A DNA stretch of 64,000 nucleotides from Chryseobacterium turcicum. Its GTDB lineage: Bacteria; Bacteroidota; Bacteroidia; Flavobacteriales; Weeksellaceae. The notes below the pieces were generated by a model. The model searched no databases, had not been told where the DNA came from, and saw only the letters and a program-made list of their open reading frames with translations. Shown here in pieces: positions 54,491 to 63,574 of the stretch. Within the stretch, counting starts at the first letter, position 1. Each line of letters begins with the position of its first letter. The translations under genes were made by a program, and so were the position numbers. The DNA is taken from NCBI RefSeq assembly GCF_021010565.1, contig NZ_JAJNAY010000002.1, positions 930,001 to 994,000 on the forward strand, in the 5' to 3' direction.

Positions 54491-55609
54491 ATGAAAACTC
54501 CTAAAATTTTAATAGCTACCCCCGGATTAAATAAACCAATGGGGCCTTTTGTAAAAAATTATATTGAAAATTTACCTTTCGAAAAAATTGTCCTTTTTGG
54601 AGGTTTTGTTCCCTATTTTTATATGGGCACAAGTTTAAGAAAGCAAAAAATAACAAGATATTTCCTTACTGCAATATCTTTAATGAATCATAAAAGATTA
54701 CAAAAAATAATAAAAAAAAGATTTAAAAAAATTCTTTTAAAAGAAAAAATAGATTGTGTAGTCGGAGATTTTTTAGTGACCGGAGCAGCAGTGAGAGAAG
54801 TTTGTGAGGAGCTAAAAATTCCGATAGTTGCTAATGTTTTAGGATATGAGATTCATAAGAAAGATGTTTTAGAAAGCAATACTGCTATTTATTCAAAATT
54901 AGGAAAATACAACGCTTTTGTAATTCCCGTTGCAAAAAATATGGTTCCTAAACTAAAAAATTTAGGATTCAGTGACGAACAAATTGTATATTCTCCTATC
55001 GGGGCCAAAGAAGACTTTTTTAAGATCTCACCCTCTTACGAATCGTATCAATTTTTAGCTATCGGGCGTTTTGCAGAGACAAAATCACCTCAAATCAGTA
55101 TTAAAGCCTTCGCTAAAGTTCTTGAGAAATTTCCACATGCTAAATTTGTATTTGCTGGAGACGGAGAACTGTTTGAAGAATGCCAACAATTGATTGAAGA
55201 ATTACAATTAAGTGATAAAATAGATTTTGTTGGCTGGATTGGTCAGGAAACACAAATGAAACTTCTCAGCGAAAGCGCTGTATTCATTCAACATTCTGTA
55301 ACGGCTGAAAATGGTGATGCAGAAGGCACTCCTGTAGCAATTATTGAAGCATCAGCAGCTGGTTTACCTGTAGTTTCTACAAAAAACGGAGGAATAATTG
55401 ATACAATAATTGATGGAGAAACTGGCTTTTTAGTTGACGAGCATGACTTAGATTCTATGGCCGAAAAAATGATTTTTCTCTTAGAAAATCAAAACGTCAT
55501 AAAAGAATTCGGACAAAGAGGAAAAGAATTTATTCGTGCAAATTTTTCTTTGGATAAACACCTGAATGATGTCTCTCAAACAATAATAAAAAGTCTAAAC
55601 AGCAGATAA
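54491..55609 (+). CDS. Family 4 glycosyltransferase
   Basis: 372 aa, GT-B fold. The C-terminal nucleotide-sugar domain shows IGRFAETKSPQISIKAF, FAGDGELFEE and EGTPVAIIEASAAGLPVVST with the E-x7-E site. The N-terminal acceptor domain starts PKILIATPGLNKPMG. It lies 22 bp after the acyltransferase gene and is followed by a GT2 gene after 24 bp. It forms a retaining sugar bond; the donor is unknown. Confidence 0.94.
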   Translation: MKTPKILIATPGLNKPMGPFVKNYIENLPFEKIVLFGGFVPYFYMGTSLRKQKITRYFLTAISLMNHKRLQKIIKKRFKKILLKEKIDCVVGDFLVTGAAVREVCEELKIPIVANVLGYEIHKKDVLESNTAIYSKLGKYNAFVIPVAKNMVPKLKNLGFSDEQIVYSPIGAKEDFFKISPSYESYQFLAIGRFAETKSPQISIKAFAKVLEKFPHAKFVFAGDGELFEECQQLIEELQLSDKIDFVGWIGQETQMKLLSESAVFIQHSVTAENGDAEGTPVAIIEASAAGLPVVSTKNGGIIDTIIDGETGFLVDEHDLDSMAEKMIFLLENQNVIKEFGQRGKEFIRANFSLDKHLNDVSQTIIKSLNSR

Positions 55610-55633
55610 ACATATAGATTTAAACATAATTCT

Positions 55634-56440
55634 ATGGTAAAATTCTCAATTCTTATTGCGCATTATAACAACTATAATTATTTTATAGAATGCTATAAAA
55701 GCATTCTTAATCAAACCTATCAAAATTTTGAAATTATCCTTGTAGATGATTGCTCTACGGATAATTCTTATCAAAAAATCGTAGAACTTACAAAAGATAA
55801 CGCGAATGTAAAAGTTTTCAGAAATGAGGAAAACAGAGGGGTAGGATATACAAAAAGAAAATGTGTAGAGATGGCATCCGGAGAAATCTGCGGATTTGTA
55901 GATCCCGACGATGCTTTAGTAGAAAACGCATTACAAATAAGCATAGAAAATCATACGCAAGATAATATTGTCACCTATTCTCAATTTTATCTTTGTGATC
56001 ATCAATTAAAGCCAATTAAGATATTCCAGCATTCGCGTGCTGTAAAAAATGGAAAGAAAGATTTTTTTAATGTTTTTCTAGAAGCCAATCATTTTTTCAC
56101 TTTTAAAAAAGAGGCTTATGATAAAACGGTAGGAATCAATATAGAGCTTAGTTCGGCTGTGGATCAGGATTTATATCTTAAACTTTATGAAGTGGGAAGA
56201 TTCAATTTTATAAATATCCCACTTTATTATTACCGTTTACACGATAAAGGCGTCTCACAAGAATCTTCAAAAAAAGGAAAACTAAATCAAAACTGGCAAA
56301 GAGTAATTTTAGACACCGCAAAAAGAAGAAATATTAAGTCTTTATTTGGTAAAAGCATCAACGAAATCGATAATTTACCCGAGTTTATTTTAAAAAATCA
56401 GAATACTTTATTTAAAAGAATTCTAAGAAAATTTAATTAA
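55634..56440 (+). CDS. Family 2 glycosyltransferase
   Basis: 268 aa. FSILIAHYNNYNYFIECYKSI, ILVDDCSTDNS and CGFVDPDDALVE (DXD-type) are clear. The final third is Lys/Arg-rich. Its stop shares a base with the next start (TAATG), so the two genes are translationally coupled. Confidence 0.93.
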   Translation: MVKFSILIAHYNNYNYFIECYKSILNQTYQNFEIILVDDCSTDNSYQKIVELTKDNANVKVFRNEENRGVGYTKRKCVEMASGEICGFVDPDDALVENALQISIENHTQDNIVTYSQFYLCDHQLKPIKIFQHSRAVKNGKKDFFNVFLEANHFFTFKKEAYDKTVGINIELSSAVDQDLYLKLYEVGRFNFINIPLYYYRLHDKGVSQESSKKGKLNQNWQRVILDTAKRRNIKSLFGKSINEIDNLPEFILKNQNTLFKRILRKFN

Positions 56441-57456
56441 TGGATATACTGATAAAGTCTTTTAATCGTCCTTTTTATTTAGATCGCTGCATTACTTCAA
56501 TCTATCAAAATGTTTCAGGTGATTTGAAAATAAAAATTTTAGATGATGGTACTCCAAAAGTATATTTAGATAAAATCCGTAAAAAACATCCTGAAGTAGA
56601 AATATTACTTTCTAATCAATATGAAAAGAAAGTCATTGCGATTAAAGAAAATATAGAATCCGGAAAACTTATTAATGGCTTTGAAATACCCACAAAATTC
56701 TGGTATGAAGCTGTAAAAAACAGTTCAGACTATCTCATTATTACCGAAGACGATGTTTGGTTTACCGAAAAAATTGATGTCAATACATTACAAAATCAAG
56801 CCAAAAAATTTGACATCCATCTACTAAAGCTTGGCTGGCTGGGAAATGAGACTGAAAGAAAAGATTTAATACTCAATTCTATTACTGATGATGTAGAGTC
56901 TGCACAACCGAAAGATTTGTTGTTGATGAACAAAAAATTAATGTCTGCTTTTTTTCGTAATCAATTTCTGTTTTTCACAATTCTTTATAGACTTAAAATT
57001 GTAGACAACTTTACACCTCTTAAATATTGGTCACTCAATTCGATATTAATGGGACTTTATAAAAAAGAATACTGGCTCAACATTTGGGAAAATATCGATG
57101 AAAAAGTAGACGAAAAGCAACAACTTATTAATGCTTCTGTTTTTTATCGTAGAAATAAAAACAATCCTAATTTTATTTCCAGACTTAAAAGTGAAGCGAT
57201 GAAAACAACTTTTCAATCCTCAGCCACCAGTTCTTATCATGAATATGGTTTTAACTTTGATGTAAACCAGTTTAATTATCTGATCAATGAAGCTTGGCTA
57301 AAAGATGAGTTTAACGAAATGGAAAACTTCCCAAAAGATTTTTCTTTAGATTATTTTAAAGGGTTTGTATCAGAAAAAATCAACATTTCAGAATTTGAAA
57401 AGTGGGTCAATAAATTCCGAAAACAATATGAAGCATTGGGCTGCAATACCCATTAA
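56440..57456 (+). CDS. GT-A type glycosyltransferase-like protein
   Basis: 338 aa. It begins MDILIKSFNRPFYLDRCITSIY like GT2 enzymes, though with ILDDGTPK at the nucleotide site and the metal-binding motif LIITEDDVWFTEK. The remainder (about 150-338) has no motif I recognise. It is coupled to the GT2 gene before it and ends at a terminator shared with the methyltransferase gene on the other strand. I am confident of the fold, not of the donor. Confidence 0.78.
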   Translation: MDILIKSFNRPFYLDRCITSIYQNVSGDLKIKILDDGTPKVYLDKIRKKHPEVEILLSNQYEKKVIAIKENIESGKLINGFEIPTKFWYEAVKNSSDYLIITEDDVWFTEKIDVNTLQNQAKKFDIHLLKLGWLGNETERKDLILNSITDDVESAQPKDLLLMNKKLMSAFFRNQFLFFTILYRLKIVDNFTPLKYWSLNSILMGLYKKEYWLNIWENIDEKVDEKQQLINASVFYRRNKNNPNFISRLKSEAMKTTFQSSATSSYHEYGFNFDVNQFNYLINEAWLKDEFNEMENFPKDFSLDYFKGFVSEKINISEFEKWVNKFRKQYEALGCNTH

Positions 57457-57483
57457 AAAGCCACAAAATAATCTGTGGCTTTT
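57456..57483. terminator. Bidirectional terminator between convergent genes
   Basis: AAAAGCCACA (57456-57465) and TGTGGCTTTT (57474-57483) pair perfectly. Plus-strand and minus-strand readings both end in T-rich tracts. It serves the glycosyltransferase gene and the convergent methyltransferase gene. Confidence 0.9.
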
Positions 57484-57485
57484 AT

Positions 57486-58262
57486 TTATTGTTTTATAAT
57501 AACTCCGGCATATTTGCCATCAAACTCAATAATATGCGGTGTGTGATTATTCTGCTCGCAATAATCTTTAAAAGCAGCATTATCACCTACATCATCACTC
57601 ATAAAAACACCTCCGTTTCTCAATCTGTCCCATAAAATTTTATATGCCCACATTCTTCCGTCATACGTTTTGTCGCTGTCGTAATGCACAACATCAAAAG
57701 TTTTTGCTTTTTCAAAAATTTTAGGAAGAGATTCTTTATCTGCAAATCGAAAAAGATCCCAGTTGCTTTTATATTTTTCAGGAATAACACATCCTACAAA
57801 ATCTTCACTTTGATTTTGAAGAATATAAGGCATATCTGAACTATAAAGTGTTCCATTTCTGGAAACTAAAGATGCTAAAGCAGCAAAAGAAGACCATCCA
57901 TAGGCAACTCCGGTCTCGATAGAACTTTGAGCCTTTGCAAATTCGTTGATGTAATAAATAACACTTAAAGAACCCGCACCTCCCATTTTCACAGGTGTTT
58001 TTTCCTGTATTTCTAATGCATTCTGATATTCTTGAGGGAAGATATTTTCAAAAGGAACAAAGCTTATTTTCAATACATTTTCTATGAAATCTTTTTCAGA
58101 AACAGCAATGCTTTGGCACCATTTTTCTGCTTCTTCCTTGCCTCGTAACCCTGATGAACGGTTGAATATATTTTTCCATATCTTACGTCTTAGTTCGGGA
58201 TAAAGATCTGGGCGTTTAAGATAAGCGACAAATGTGCTTGTAATTTCTGAAACTTTACTCAT
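57486..58262 (-). CDS. Class I SAM-dependent methyltransferase
   Basis: 258 aa from the ATG at 58262. The SAM-binding segment SSIETGVAYGWSSFAAL has an ETG-x2-G-type loop, followed by LYSSDMPY and FDVVHYDSDKTYDGRM, as in the Methyltransf_24 group. LRNGGVFMSDDVGDN is the typical later motif. It is on the minus strand, between a convergent glycosyltransferase gene and the divergent GT4 gene at 58356. A start ten codons upstream (58292) is less likely because of its unusual sequence. The target is probably a sugar of the same glycan. Confidence 0.87.
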   Translation of the reverse strand: MSKVSEITSTFVAYLKRPDLYPELRRKIWKNIFNRSSGLRGKEEAEKWCQSIAVSEKDFIENVLKISFVPFENIFPQEYQNALEIQEKTPVKMGGAGSLSVIYYINEFAKAQSSIETGVAYGWSSFAALASLVSRNGTLYSSDMPYILQNQSEDFVGCVIPEKYKSNWDLFRFADKESLPKIFEKAKTFDVVHYDSDKTYDGRMWAYKILWDRLRNGGVFMSDDVGDNAAFKDYCEQNNHTPHIIEFDGKYAGVIIKQ

Positions 58263-58312
58263 ACAGTTATGTTTTAAGGGGTAAAAATACAAAAGAATTG
58301 CACAAACAGTCT

Positions 58313-58320
58313 TATATTTG
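58313..58320 (+). promoter_or_regulatory. Candidate -7 box for the downstream GT4 run
   Basis: TATATTTG fits TAnnTTTG and lies 36 bases before the ATG at 58356. It would start a plus-strand run of four glycosyltransferase genes and an acetyltransferase gene. Confidence 0.45.
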
Positions 58321-58355
58321 TTTCTTTAAGGATTAATTTTTTTTAAAATACACAA

Positions 58356-59510
58356 ATGCCTCACAAAATAAAAGTTCTGTTCCGTCATCGCTCCATGGAA
58401 ATGGGAGGAGTAGAAAGAGTACTTCTCGATTTGTTGGAGAATCTACCGAGAGACTTGTTTGACATTACTTTTTTTCTGACCATTGACCAAGGAGAACTTA
58501 GAAAAAGTATTCCTAAAGATATTGAGCTCATTACTCTGCAAAAAGGAAGAGAAGATATGAGTGCCAACAAGCTTCTCAGAACCTTGCAGCTTATAAAAAG
58601 AAATTTAATTCTTTCTTTTTATCGAAATAATCCTAAAATATTATACCGCAGAATCATTAAAAAAGATTTTGATCTCGAAATTGCTCCTACCTATGCCGAA
58701 TTTGAAAACATTCTGTCTAGCCCTTTATCCTCAAGAAAAATAGCCTGGTTTCATACTGATGTAGGCTATGATCCTGACCAAAAAAGAGTTTTAAGCAGAA
58801 TCAATGCACTCAAAAAATTTGACTGGGTAATTTTTGGGTCTAAGCAAACCCGAGATGTTATCACAGATTTATATCAGATTGAATATCCTAAAAGTTCTAT
58901 CATTTATAATTCTATAAAAATAGATGACGTAAAAATAAAAGCATTAGAATTCCCTGTACATTACGATACGCATCCCGTATTTTCATCTATGGGAAGATTG
59001 CATAGCCGTAAAAACTATCACACGTTGATGAATGTACACAAAAAACTTTTAGACGAAGGTTTTTCACATTCTATTGCGGTGATTGGCGGTGGCGCAGAGA
59101 TGGAAAATTTAAAAAAACAAGCAAAAGAATTAAATGTTGAAAATACATTTCTTCTTCTTGACAGCCAGATAAACCCTTATCCTTATATCAAAAATTCTGA
59201 TTATTTCGTACTCCCTTCAGAGTCTGAATCTTATCCTTTAACCATCGGAGAAGTAATGGGATTAAACATTCCGATTGTAAGCACCAATGTAGGCGGAATT
59301 CCCGAAATGATTGAGCATGATTTTGACGGATATCTTGTAGAGCCAGACGAAAAATCAATCTATGAAGGCATGAAACTATTTCTCACCAATACCAATTTGA
59401 CAGAGAAATACAAGAAAAACATGGTACACTCTGTGGAGAAATTTGATAATGAAAAAATTTACAATCAGGTAACTTCTGTTTTTCAGAAACAATATAAACT
59501 TAAAGGATGA
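58356..59510 (+). CDS. Family 4 glycosyltransferase
   Basis: 384 aa, GT-B fold. MGGVERVLLDLLENLP near the N-terminus, then SMGRLHSRKNYHTLMNVHKKLLDEGF and PSESESYPLTIGEVMGLNIPIVSTNVGG with the E-x7-E region. It is closely related to the GT4 at 61656, with which it shares 24 identical bases. Its stop overlaps the next GT2 start by 4 bp. Confidence 0.94.
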   Translation: MPHKIKVLFRHRSMEMGGVERVLLDLLENLPRDLFDITFFLTIDQGELRKSIPKDIELITLQKGREDMSANKLLRTLQLIKRNLILSFYRNNPKILYRRIIKKDFDLEIAPTYAEFENILSSPLSSRKIAWFHTDVGYDPDQKRVLSRINALKKFDWVIFGSKQTRDVITDLYQIEYPKSSIIYNSIKIDDVKIKALEFPVHYDTHPVFSSMGRLHSRKNYHTLMNVHKKLLDEGFSHSIAVIGGGAEMENLKKQAKELNVENTFLLLDSQINPYPYIKNSDYFVLPSESESYPLTIGEVMGLNIPIVSTNVGGIPEMIEHDFDGYLVEPDEKSIYEGMKLFLTNTNLTEKYKKNMVHSVEKFDNEKIYNQVTSVFQKQYKLKG

Positions 59511-60403
59511 AAAAGCCATTAGTCACCATTCTTACGCCCACTTATAATCGAGCGCACACTTTACCGAGGGTTTTTGAATCTTTGCAGAATCAGACGTTTA
59601 AAGATTTCGAATGGCTCATTATTGATGATGGCTCTACCGACAAAACTAAAGAACTCGTTGAAGAATTCCAGAGAATATCTGATATTAAAATCAGGTATTA
59701 TCATCAGGAAAATCAACATAAATTTTTAACTTTTTTTCGGGGTATTGATCTTGCAGAAGGCAAATATTTTTCACCTTTAGATTCTGATGATGCCTTACCC
59801 AAAAATTCTATGGAAATTCTCGTCAATACTTGGGAGCAGATTCATGATCATCAAAATATTGTATTTGTATCAACGCTTTGTGAAGATCAGTTTGGAAATA
59901 TTGTGGGAGACCATTTTCCTGAACCACCCTTTATCTGTACTATTTTCGACATGCGGTACAAATACAAAATAAAAGGCGATAAATGGGGAATGGGAAAAAC
60001 AGATATTTATAAAAAAATGAAGCTTAATTTTGAAAATCTCTCAGGAAAAGGCTTTATTCCGGAAGGAGTTTTCCAATTTCAGTTTGATCAATTGGGTTTT
60101 CATTACTGTATTAATAAAGTAACGAGAATTTATTTCCGGGACAAAGATGACGAGCAGTCACTCGCCAATCAGTTTTATGATAAAAAAAATGCATTTGGGC
60201 TTGCCGAAAACTACAAAGCATTTCTAAATACCTATAGTTCAAAAATTTGGAGCAATCCTATTCCGGTTCTTAGGAATTTGGGCGGCTATTTGAAATTTTC
60301 GAAAATTGATGGTAGATCTTTAAAAAAAATCACTTCAGAATTAAAATCTACTGAAATGAAATTACTGGCAAATCTACTTTACCCATTCTCAAAACTCATT
60401 TAG
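59507..60403 (+). CDS. Family 2 glycosyltransferase
   Basis: 298 aa. VTILTPTYNRAHTLPRVFESL, LIIDDGSTDKT and SPLDSDDALPK (DXD-type) define the GT-A domain. The C-terminal half contains a WGMGKTDIYKKM segment found in a group of capsule GT2 enzymes. It starts within the preceding stop, and the next gene follows after one base. Confidence 0.93.
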   Translation: MKKPLVTILTPTYNRAHTLPRVFESLQNQTFKDFEWLIIDDGSTDKTKELVEEFQRISDIKIRYYHQENQHKFLTFFRGIDLAEGKYFSPLDSDDALPKNSMEILVNTWEQIHDHQNIVFVSTLCEDQFGNIVGDHFPEPPFICTIFDMRYKYKIKGDKWGMGKTDIYKKMKLNFENLSGKGFIPEGVFQFQFDQLGFHYCINKVTRIYFRDKDDEQSLANQFYDKKNAFGLAENYKAFLNTYSSKIWSNPIPVLRNLGGYLKFSKIDGRSLKKITSELKSTEMKLLANLLYPFSKLI

Positions 60404-60404
60404 A

Positions 60405-61553
60405 ATGCCAAAAAAAATACTTTTTATTTATTATCAAAATCTTAAACCGGGTGGCGTTTCAAGAGTTATGATTAATCTTGCCAATGAGTTGTGTCATAAA
60501 GATTATCAAGTAAGCATTTTGTTTTTAATGGCAGGTGAGAATACTTTTTATGAAATAAATCCTAAAATTAAAATTCATACAATTAATTCTTTCGAGCATT
60601 TTGGGGTTCAGAAAATCAATCCTTTACTCGACAAATATTTAAAGAAATTCCCATATAGATTTAATCTAAAAAAGTATATATTCGATTTCGGACAGTGGAA
60701 TACCATGTATAAATGGCTCAAAACCAACCATCAAAATTATGATATCATTATTTCGTGTTGGTACAAGCTATCTTCTCAAATTGCAACAAATAAAGAAATT
60801 GCAAAAAAAACATTCGCTTGGGAACACTCCAACTACGAAGTTGGAGGGAAATTATGGGGTGATTTTTTGCGTCCAAAATATAAAAACTTAGCAGGAATTG
60901 TTTGCATTAATAAAGCATCTTTTAATTATTATAAAACACTCAATCCCAATGTTTATGTAATTCCGAATATTATAGGTGAACCATTTGAAAGCATCAAAAG
61001 TATTGATTTTGAAAGTAAAATAAATCAATTGATTTATGTGGGAAGGCTAGATCAAGAAAAAAATGTGAGTGCAATCATTACTATAATTTCACAAATAGAT
61101 GTAAAAGACTTTCATCTTAAAATTATTGGTGAAGGTTCTGAAATGTGGAATTTAAAAAAACAAGTTCAAGAAAAAAGGCTAGAATCAAAAGTTACTTTTA
61201 CAGGTCGTTTGTCGATTAACGAAATCAAAAATGAACTGTTAAAAAGTAAAGTTTTCTTATTTACAAGTATCAATGAAGCATTTGGAATGGTATTACTAGA
61301 GGCTATGTTCTGTGGTAATGCACTTATTTCTTACAATTGTAATTATGGGCCATCAGATATTATTAATGAAAACAACGGTTTTTTAATTCCATTGAATGAT
61401 GAAAAAAAGTTTGGAGAAAGTCTACAAAATCTTATCAATAATCCAGATTCATTAAACAAGCTCATTAAATCATCTTTTCAGGAATCTTTTAAATGGCGAA
61501 AAGACAAAGCACTTACTCAATGGGATAGAATAATTAATCCTACTTCTTTATAA
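60405..61553 (+). CDS. Family 4 glycosyltransferase
   Basis: 382 aa, GT-B fold. PGGVSRVMINLANEL near the N-terminus, YVGRLDQEKNVSAIITI, IIGEGSEMWNLKKQV and TSINEAFGMVLLEAMFCGNALISY with the E-x7-E pair are standard. It lies one base after the GT2 gene. A 102-bp gap without genes precedes the next GT4. Confidence 0.94.
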   Translation: MPKKILFIYYQNLKPGGVSRVMINLANELCHKDYQVSILFLMAGENTFYEINPKIKIHTINSFEHFGVQKINPLLDKYLKKFPYRFNLKKYIFDFGQWNTMYKWLKTNHQNYDIIISCWYKLSSQIATNKEIAKKTFAWEHSNYEVGGKLWGDFLRPKYKNLAGIVCINKASFNYYKTLNPNVYVIPNIIGEPFESIKSIDFESKINQLIYVGRLDQEKNVSAIITIISQIDVKDFHLKIIGEGSEMWNLKKQVQEKRLESKVTFTGRLSINEIKNELLKSKVFLFTSINEAFGMVLLEAMFCGNALISYNCNYGPSDIINENNGFLIPLNDEKKFGESLQNLINNPDSLNKLIKSSFQESFKWRKDKALTQWDRIINPTSL

Positions 61554-61655
61554 GTTCGATTTAAATAACTTCAAATACCCTAGTAAATTATAGCTAAAAA
61601 TACCCTCTTTTTATAAATTAATAAGATAAAATTAAAAGAATATAAATAAAAATAA

Positions 61656-62807
61656 ATGTCTCAAAAAAAGAAAATCCTCATTCGTATTGGCTCACTTCGT
61701 CATGGTGGCGCAGAAAAAGTATTGGTTACTTTTTTGAAAAATCTTCCGCAGGATAAATATGAGATTGACTTGCTTTTAAATTTATATTCAGGGAAATATC
61801 TGAGTGAAGTTCCCAATTGGATTAATATCATTTACTTAAATAAAGGAGAAATGATAACCACCAACAGAATTCAGGATATTCCGAAAAAGGCAGCGAGAGT
61901 TATTTATCAAACTACGTTAAAAAAATTTCCATCTCTTTTGTATAATGGAAAACTAAAAGGAAAAAAATACGATATTGAGTTTGCGGCAATTCACGGGATG
62001 CGAGATGAAATTATTAATTCGCCTCTCGCCTCTTCAAAAAAAATAGTCTGGATTCATAATGACCTTTCCCAAGTAAAAGAATATACAGAAGATGAGATTA
62101 AAAAATTCTTCAGTTTTGATAAAATCATGGTGATTTCAGAGAAAATAGAAAAGCTTTTTCTTGAATTGGCCGAAAACGAAACGGAAAAACAAAAAATCAT
62201 TAAAATCTACAACCCTTTAGATACCGAAGAAATTCTATCTAAAACAGAGCAACCACTCATTCATTATAAATTTGACCACACCCACCCTACTTTTATCTCT
62301 GTAGGAACGGTTTTTCCGCAGAAAGGTTTTGACAGACTTCTAAGAGTGCATAAAAAACTTTTAGACGAAGGTTTTATACACAAAATACTGATTGTGGGTG
62401 ACGGATATGATTTTGAAAATATCAAAAAGCTAAAAACAGAGCTCAATCTCGACAATACCGCAACCATGCTGGGTTTTACTGATAATCCGTATCCGTACTT
62501 CAACAAGGCAGATTATTACATTTTAAGTTCAAGGTATGAAGGTTTCCCGACTGTTTTGTTTGAAGCGATTACTTTAAAAAAGAAAATCATTGCCACAGAT
62601 GTTTCAGGAGTTAGAGAAATGCTGAATGATGGTGAATTAGGCTTAATTGTCGAAAACTCTGAAGAAGGAATTTATTCCGGAATGAGGAAAGCTTTGCTCG
62701 ATTCTCAAGATTTTGAAAAATACACCGAGAAGCTAAAAGGTTACGAGATGCCTTTCAATCTTGAAAACTCAGTACAAAAAATCATTTCAATTCTTGACGG
62801 CTTGTAG
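61656..62807 (+). CDS. Family 4 glycosyltransferase
   Basis: 383 aa, GT-B fold. HGGAEKVLVTFLKNLP, SVGTVFPQKGFDRLLRVHKKLLDEGF and SSRYEGFPTVLFEAITLKKKIIATDVSG are present. The HKKLLDEGF segment and its DNA are the same as in the GT4 at 58356, so the genes are recent paralogues or have exchanged sequence. It ends 55 bp before an acetyltransferase gene. Confidence 0.94.
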   Translation: MSQKKKILIRIGSLRHGGAEKVLVTFLKNLPQDKYEIDLLLNLYSGKYLSEVPNWINIIYLNKGEMITTNRIQDIPKKAARVIYQTTLKKFPSLLYNGKLKGKKYDIEFAAIHGMRDEIINSPLASSKKIVWIHNDLSQVKEYTEDEIKKFFSFDKIMVISEKIEKLFLELAENETEKQKIIKIYNPLDTEEILSKTEQPLIHYKFDHTHPTFISVGTVFPQKGFDRLLRVHKKLLDEGFIHKILIVGDGYDFENIKKLKTELNLDNTATMLGFTDNPYPYFNKADYYILSSRYEGFPTVLFEAITLKKKIIATDVSGVREMLNDGELGLIVENSEEGIYSGMRKALLDSQDFEKYTEKLKGYEMPFNLENSVQKIISILDGL

Positions 62808-62862
62808 ATTAATTTTTGTTCTTATTACCTTTAAGACCATTTAGATTTTTTAAATTTGTTCT

Positions 62863-63417
62863 ATGGCAGACTATTCTACTATACAAAAAGATTTCTACCG
62901 GGAAAGCGGAAAATGGCTTTCAACCTTTAAAATATTAGCGAAATGCGTTAATCCGAATCTACATTTTGTTTATGTTTTAAGAAAAACGCAGAAATATAGT
63001 AAGACGCCTGTTTTAGGACTTTATTGGAGAATTGTTTTACGTCATTTCCAAATTAAATATGGTTTTCAGATTTATCCTGAAACTCAAATTGGAGAAGGTT
63101 TTTATCTAGGACATTGGGGAAGCTTGGTCATAAACCCAAAAACGAAAATAGGAAAAAACTGTAATATTGCCCAAGGAGTAACCATCGGACAGCAAAACAG
63201 AGGAAAAAATGAAGGGCATCCTGTAATCGGCAATGAAGTTTGGATAGGCCCAAACGCGGTGATTGTAGGAAAAATAACTATCGGTACAAATGTTTTGATT
63301 GCACCCAATGCGTATGTAAATTTTGATATTCCAGACAATTCTGTGGTTACAGGTAATCCTGCAAAGGTTTATCCTAACGAAAATGCGACAGACGGATATA
63401 TTAATAATAAGGTATAA
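62863..63417 (+). CDS. Serine acetyltransferase-like hexapeptide transferase
   Basis: 184 aa. The helical N-terminal part is short, followed by a left-handed beta-helix with IGEGFYLGHWGSLVINPKTKIG (positions 80-101) and GVTIGQQNRGKNEGHPVIGNEVWIG; the ending VTGNPAKVYP is typical of CysE-like enzymes. It is too short for a complete cytosolic CysE with the full N-terminal domain and sits at the end of the polysaccharide locus, so O-acetylation of a sugar is more likely than cysteine synthesis. Confidence 0.85.
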   Translation: MADYSTIQKDFYRESGKWLSTFKILAKCVNPNLHFVYVLRKTQKYSKTPVLGLYWRIVLRHFQIKYGFQIYPETQIGEGFYLGHWGSLVINPKTKIGKNCNIAQGVTIGQQNRGKNEGHPVIGNEVWIGPNAVIVGKITIGTNVLIAPNAYVNFDIPDNSVVTGNPAKVYPNENATDGYINNKV

Positions 63418-63487
63418 ACCTGAATTTTATCATATTTTAAAGTATATTAAACTTTGTTAAAAATGATAGATAATAATCCAAAATTAA

Positions 63488-63495
63488 TATTTTTG
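63488..63495 (+). promoter_or_regulatory. Candidate -7 box for the carbonic anhydrase gene
   Basis: TATTTTTG fits TAnnTTTG and lies 80 bases before the ATG. No TTG stands at the usual distance, so this is tentative. Confidence 0.32.
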
Positions 63496-63574
63496 CATAA
63501 TTATTGATTCAGTCTATTGAATTTGAAAATAATTTAAACGAAATAAATAATTATACTCTTTAAAATTTTAATTG

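Noticed and set aside
63418..63574. Possible riboswitch before the carbonic anhydrase gene
   Set aside because: The spacer has no conserved aptamer core that I can recognise.
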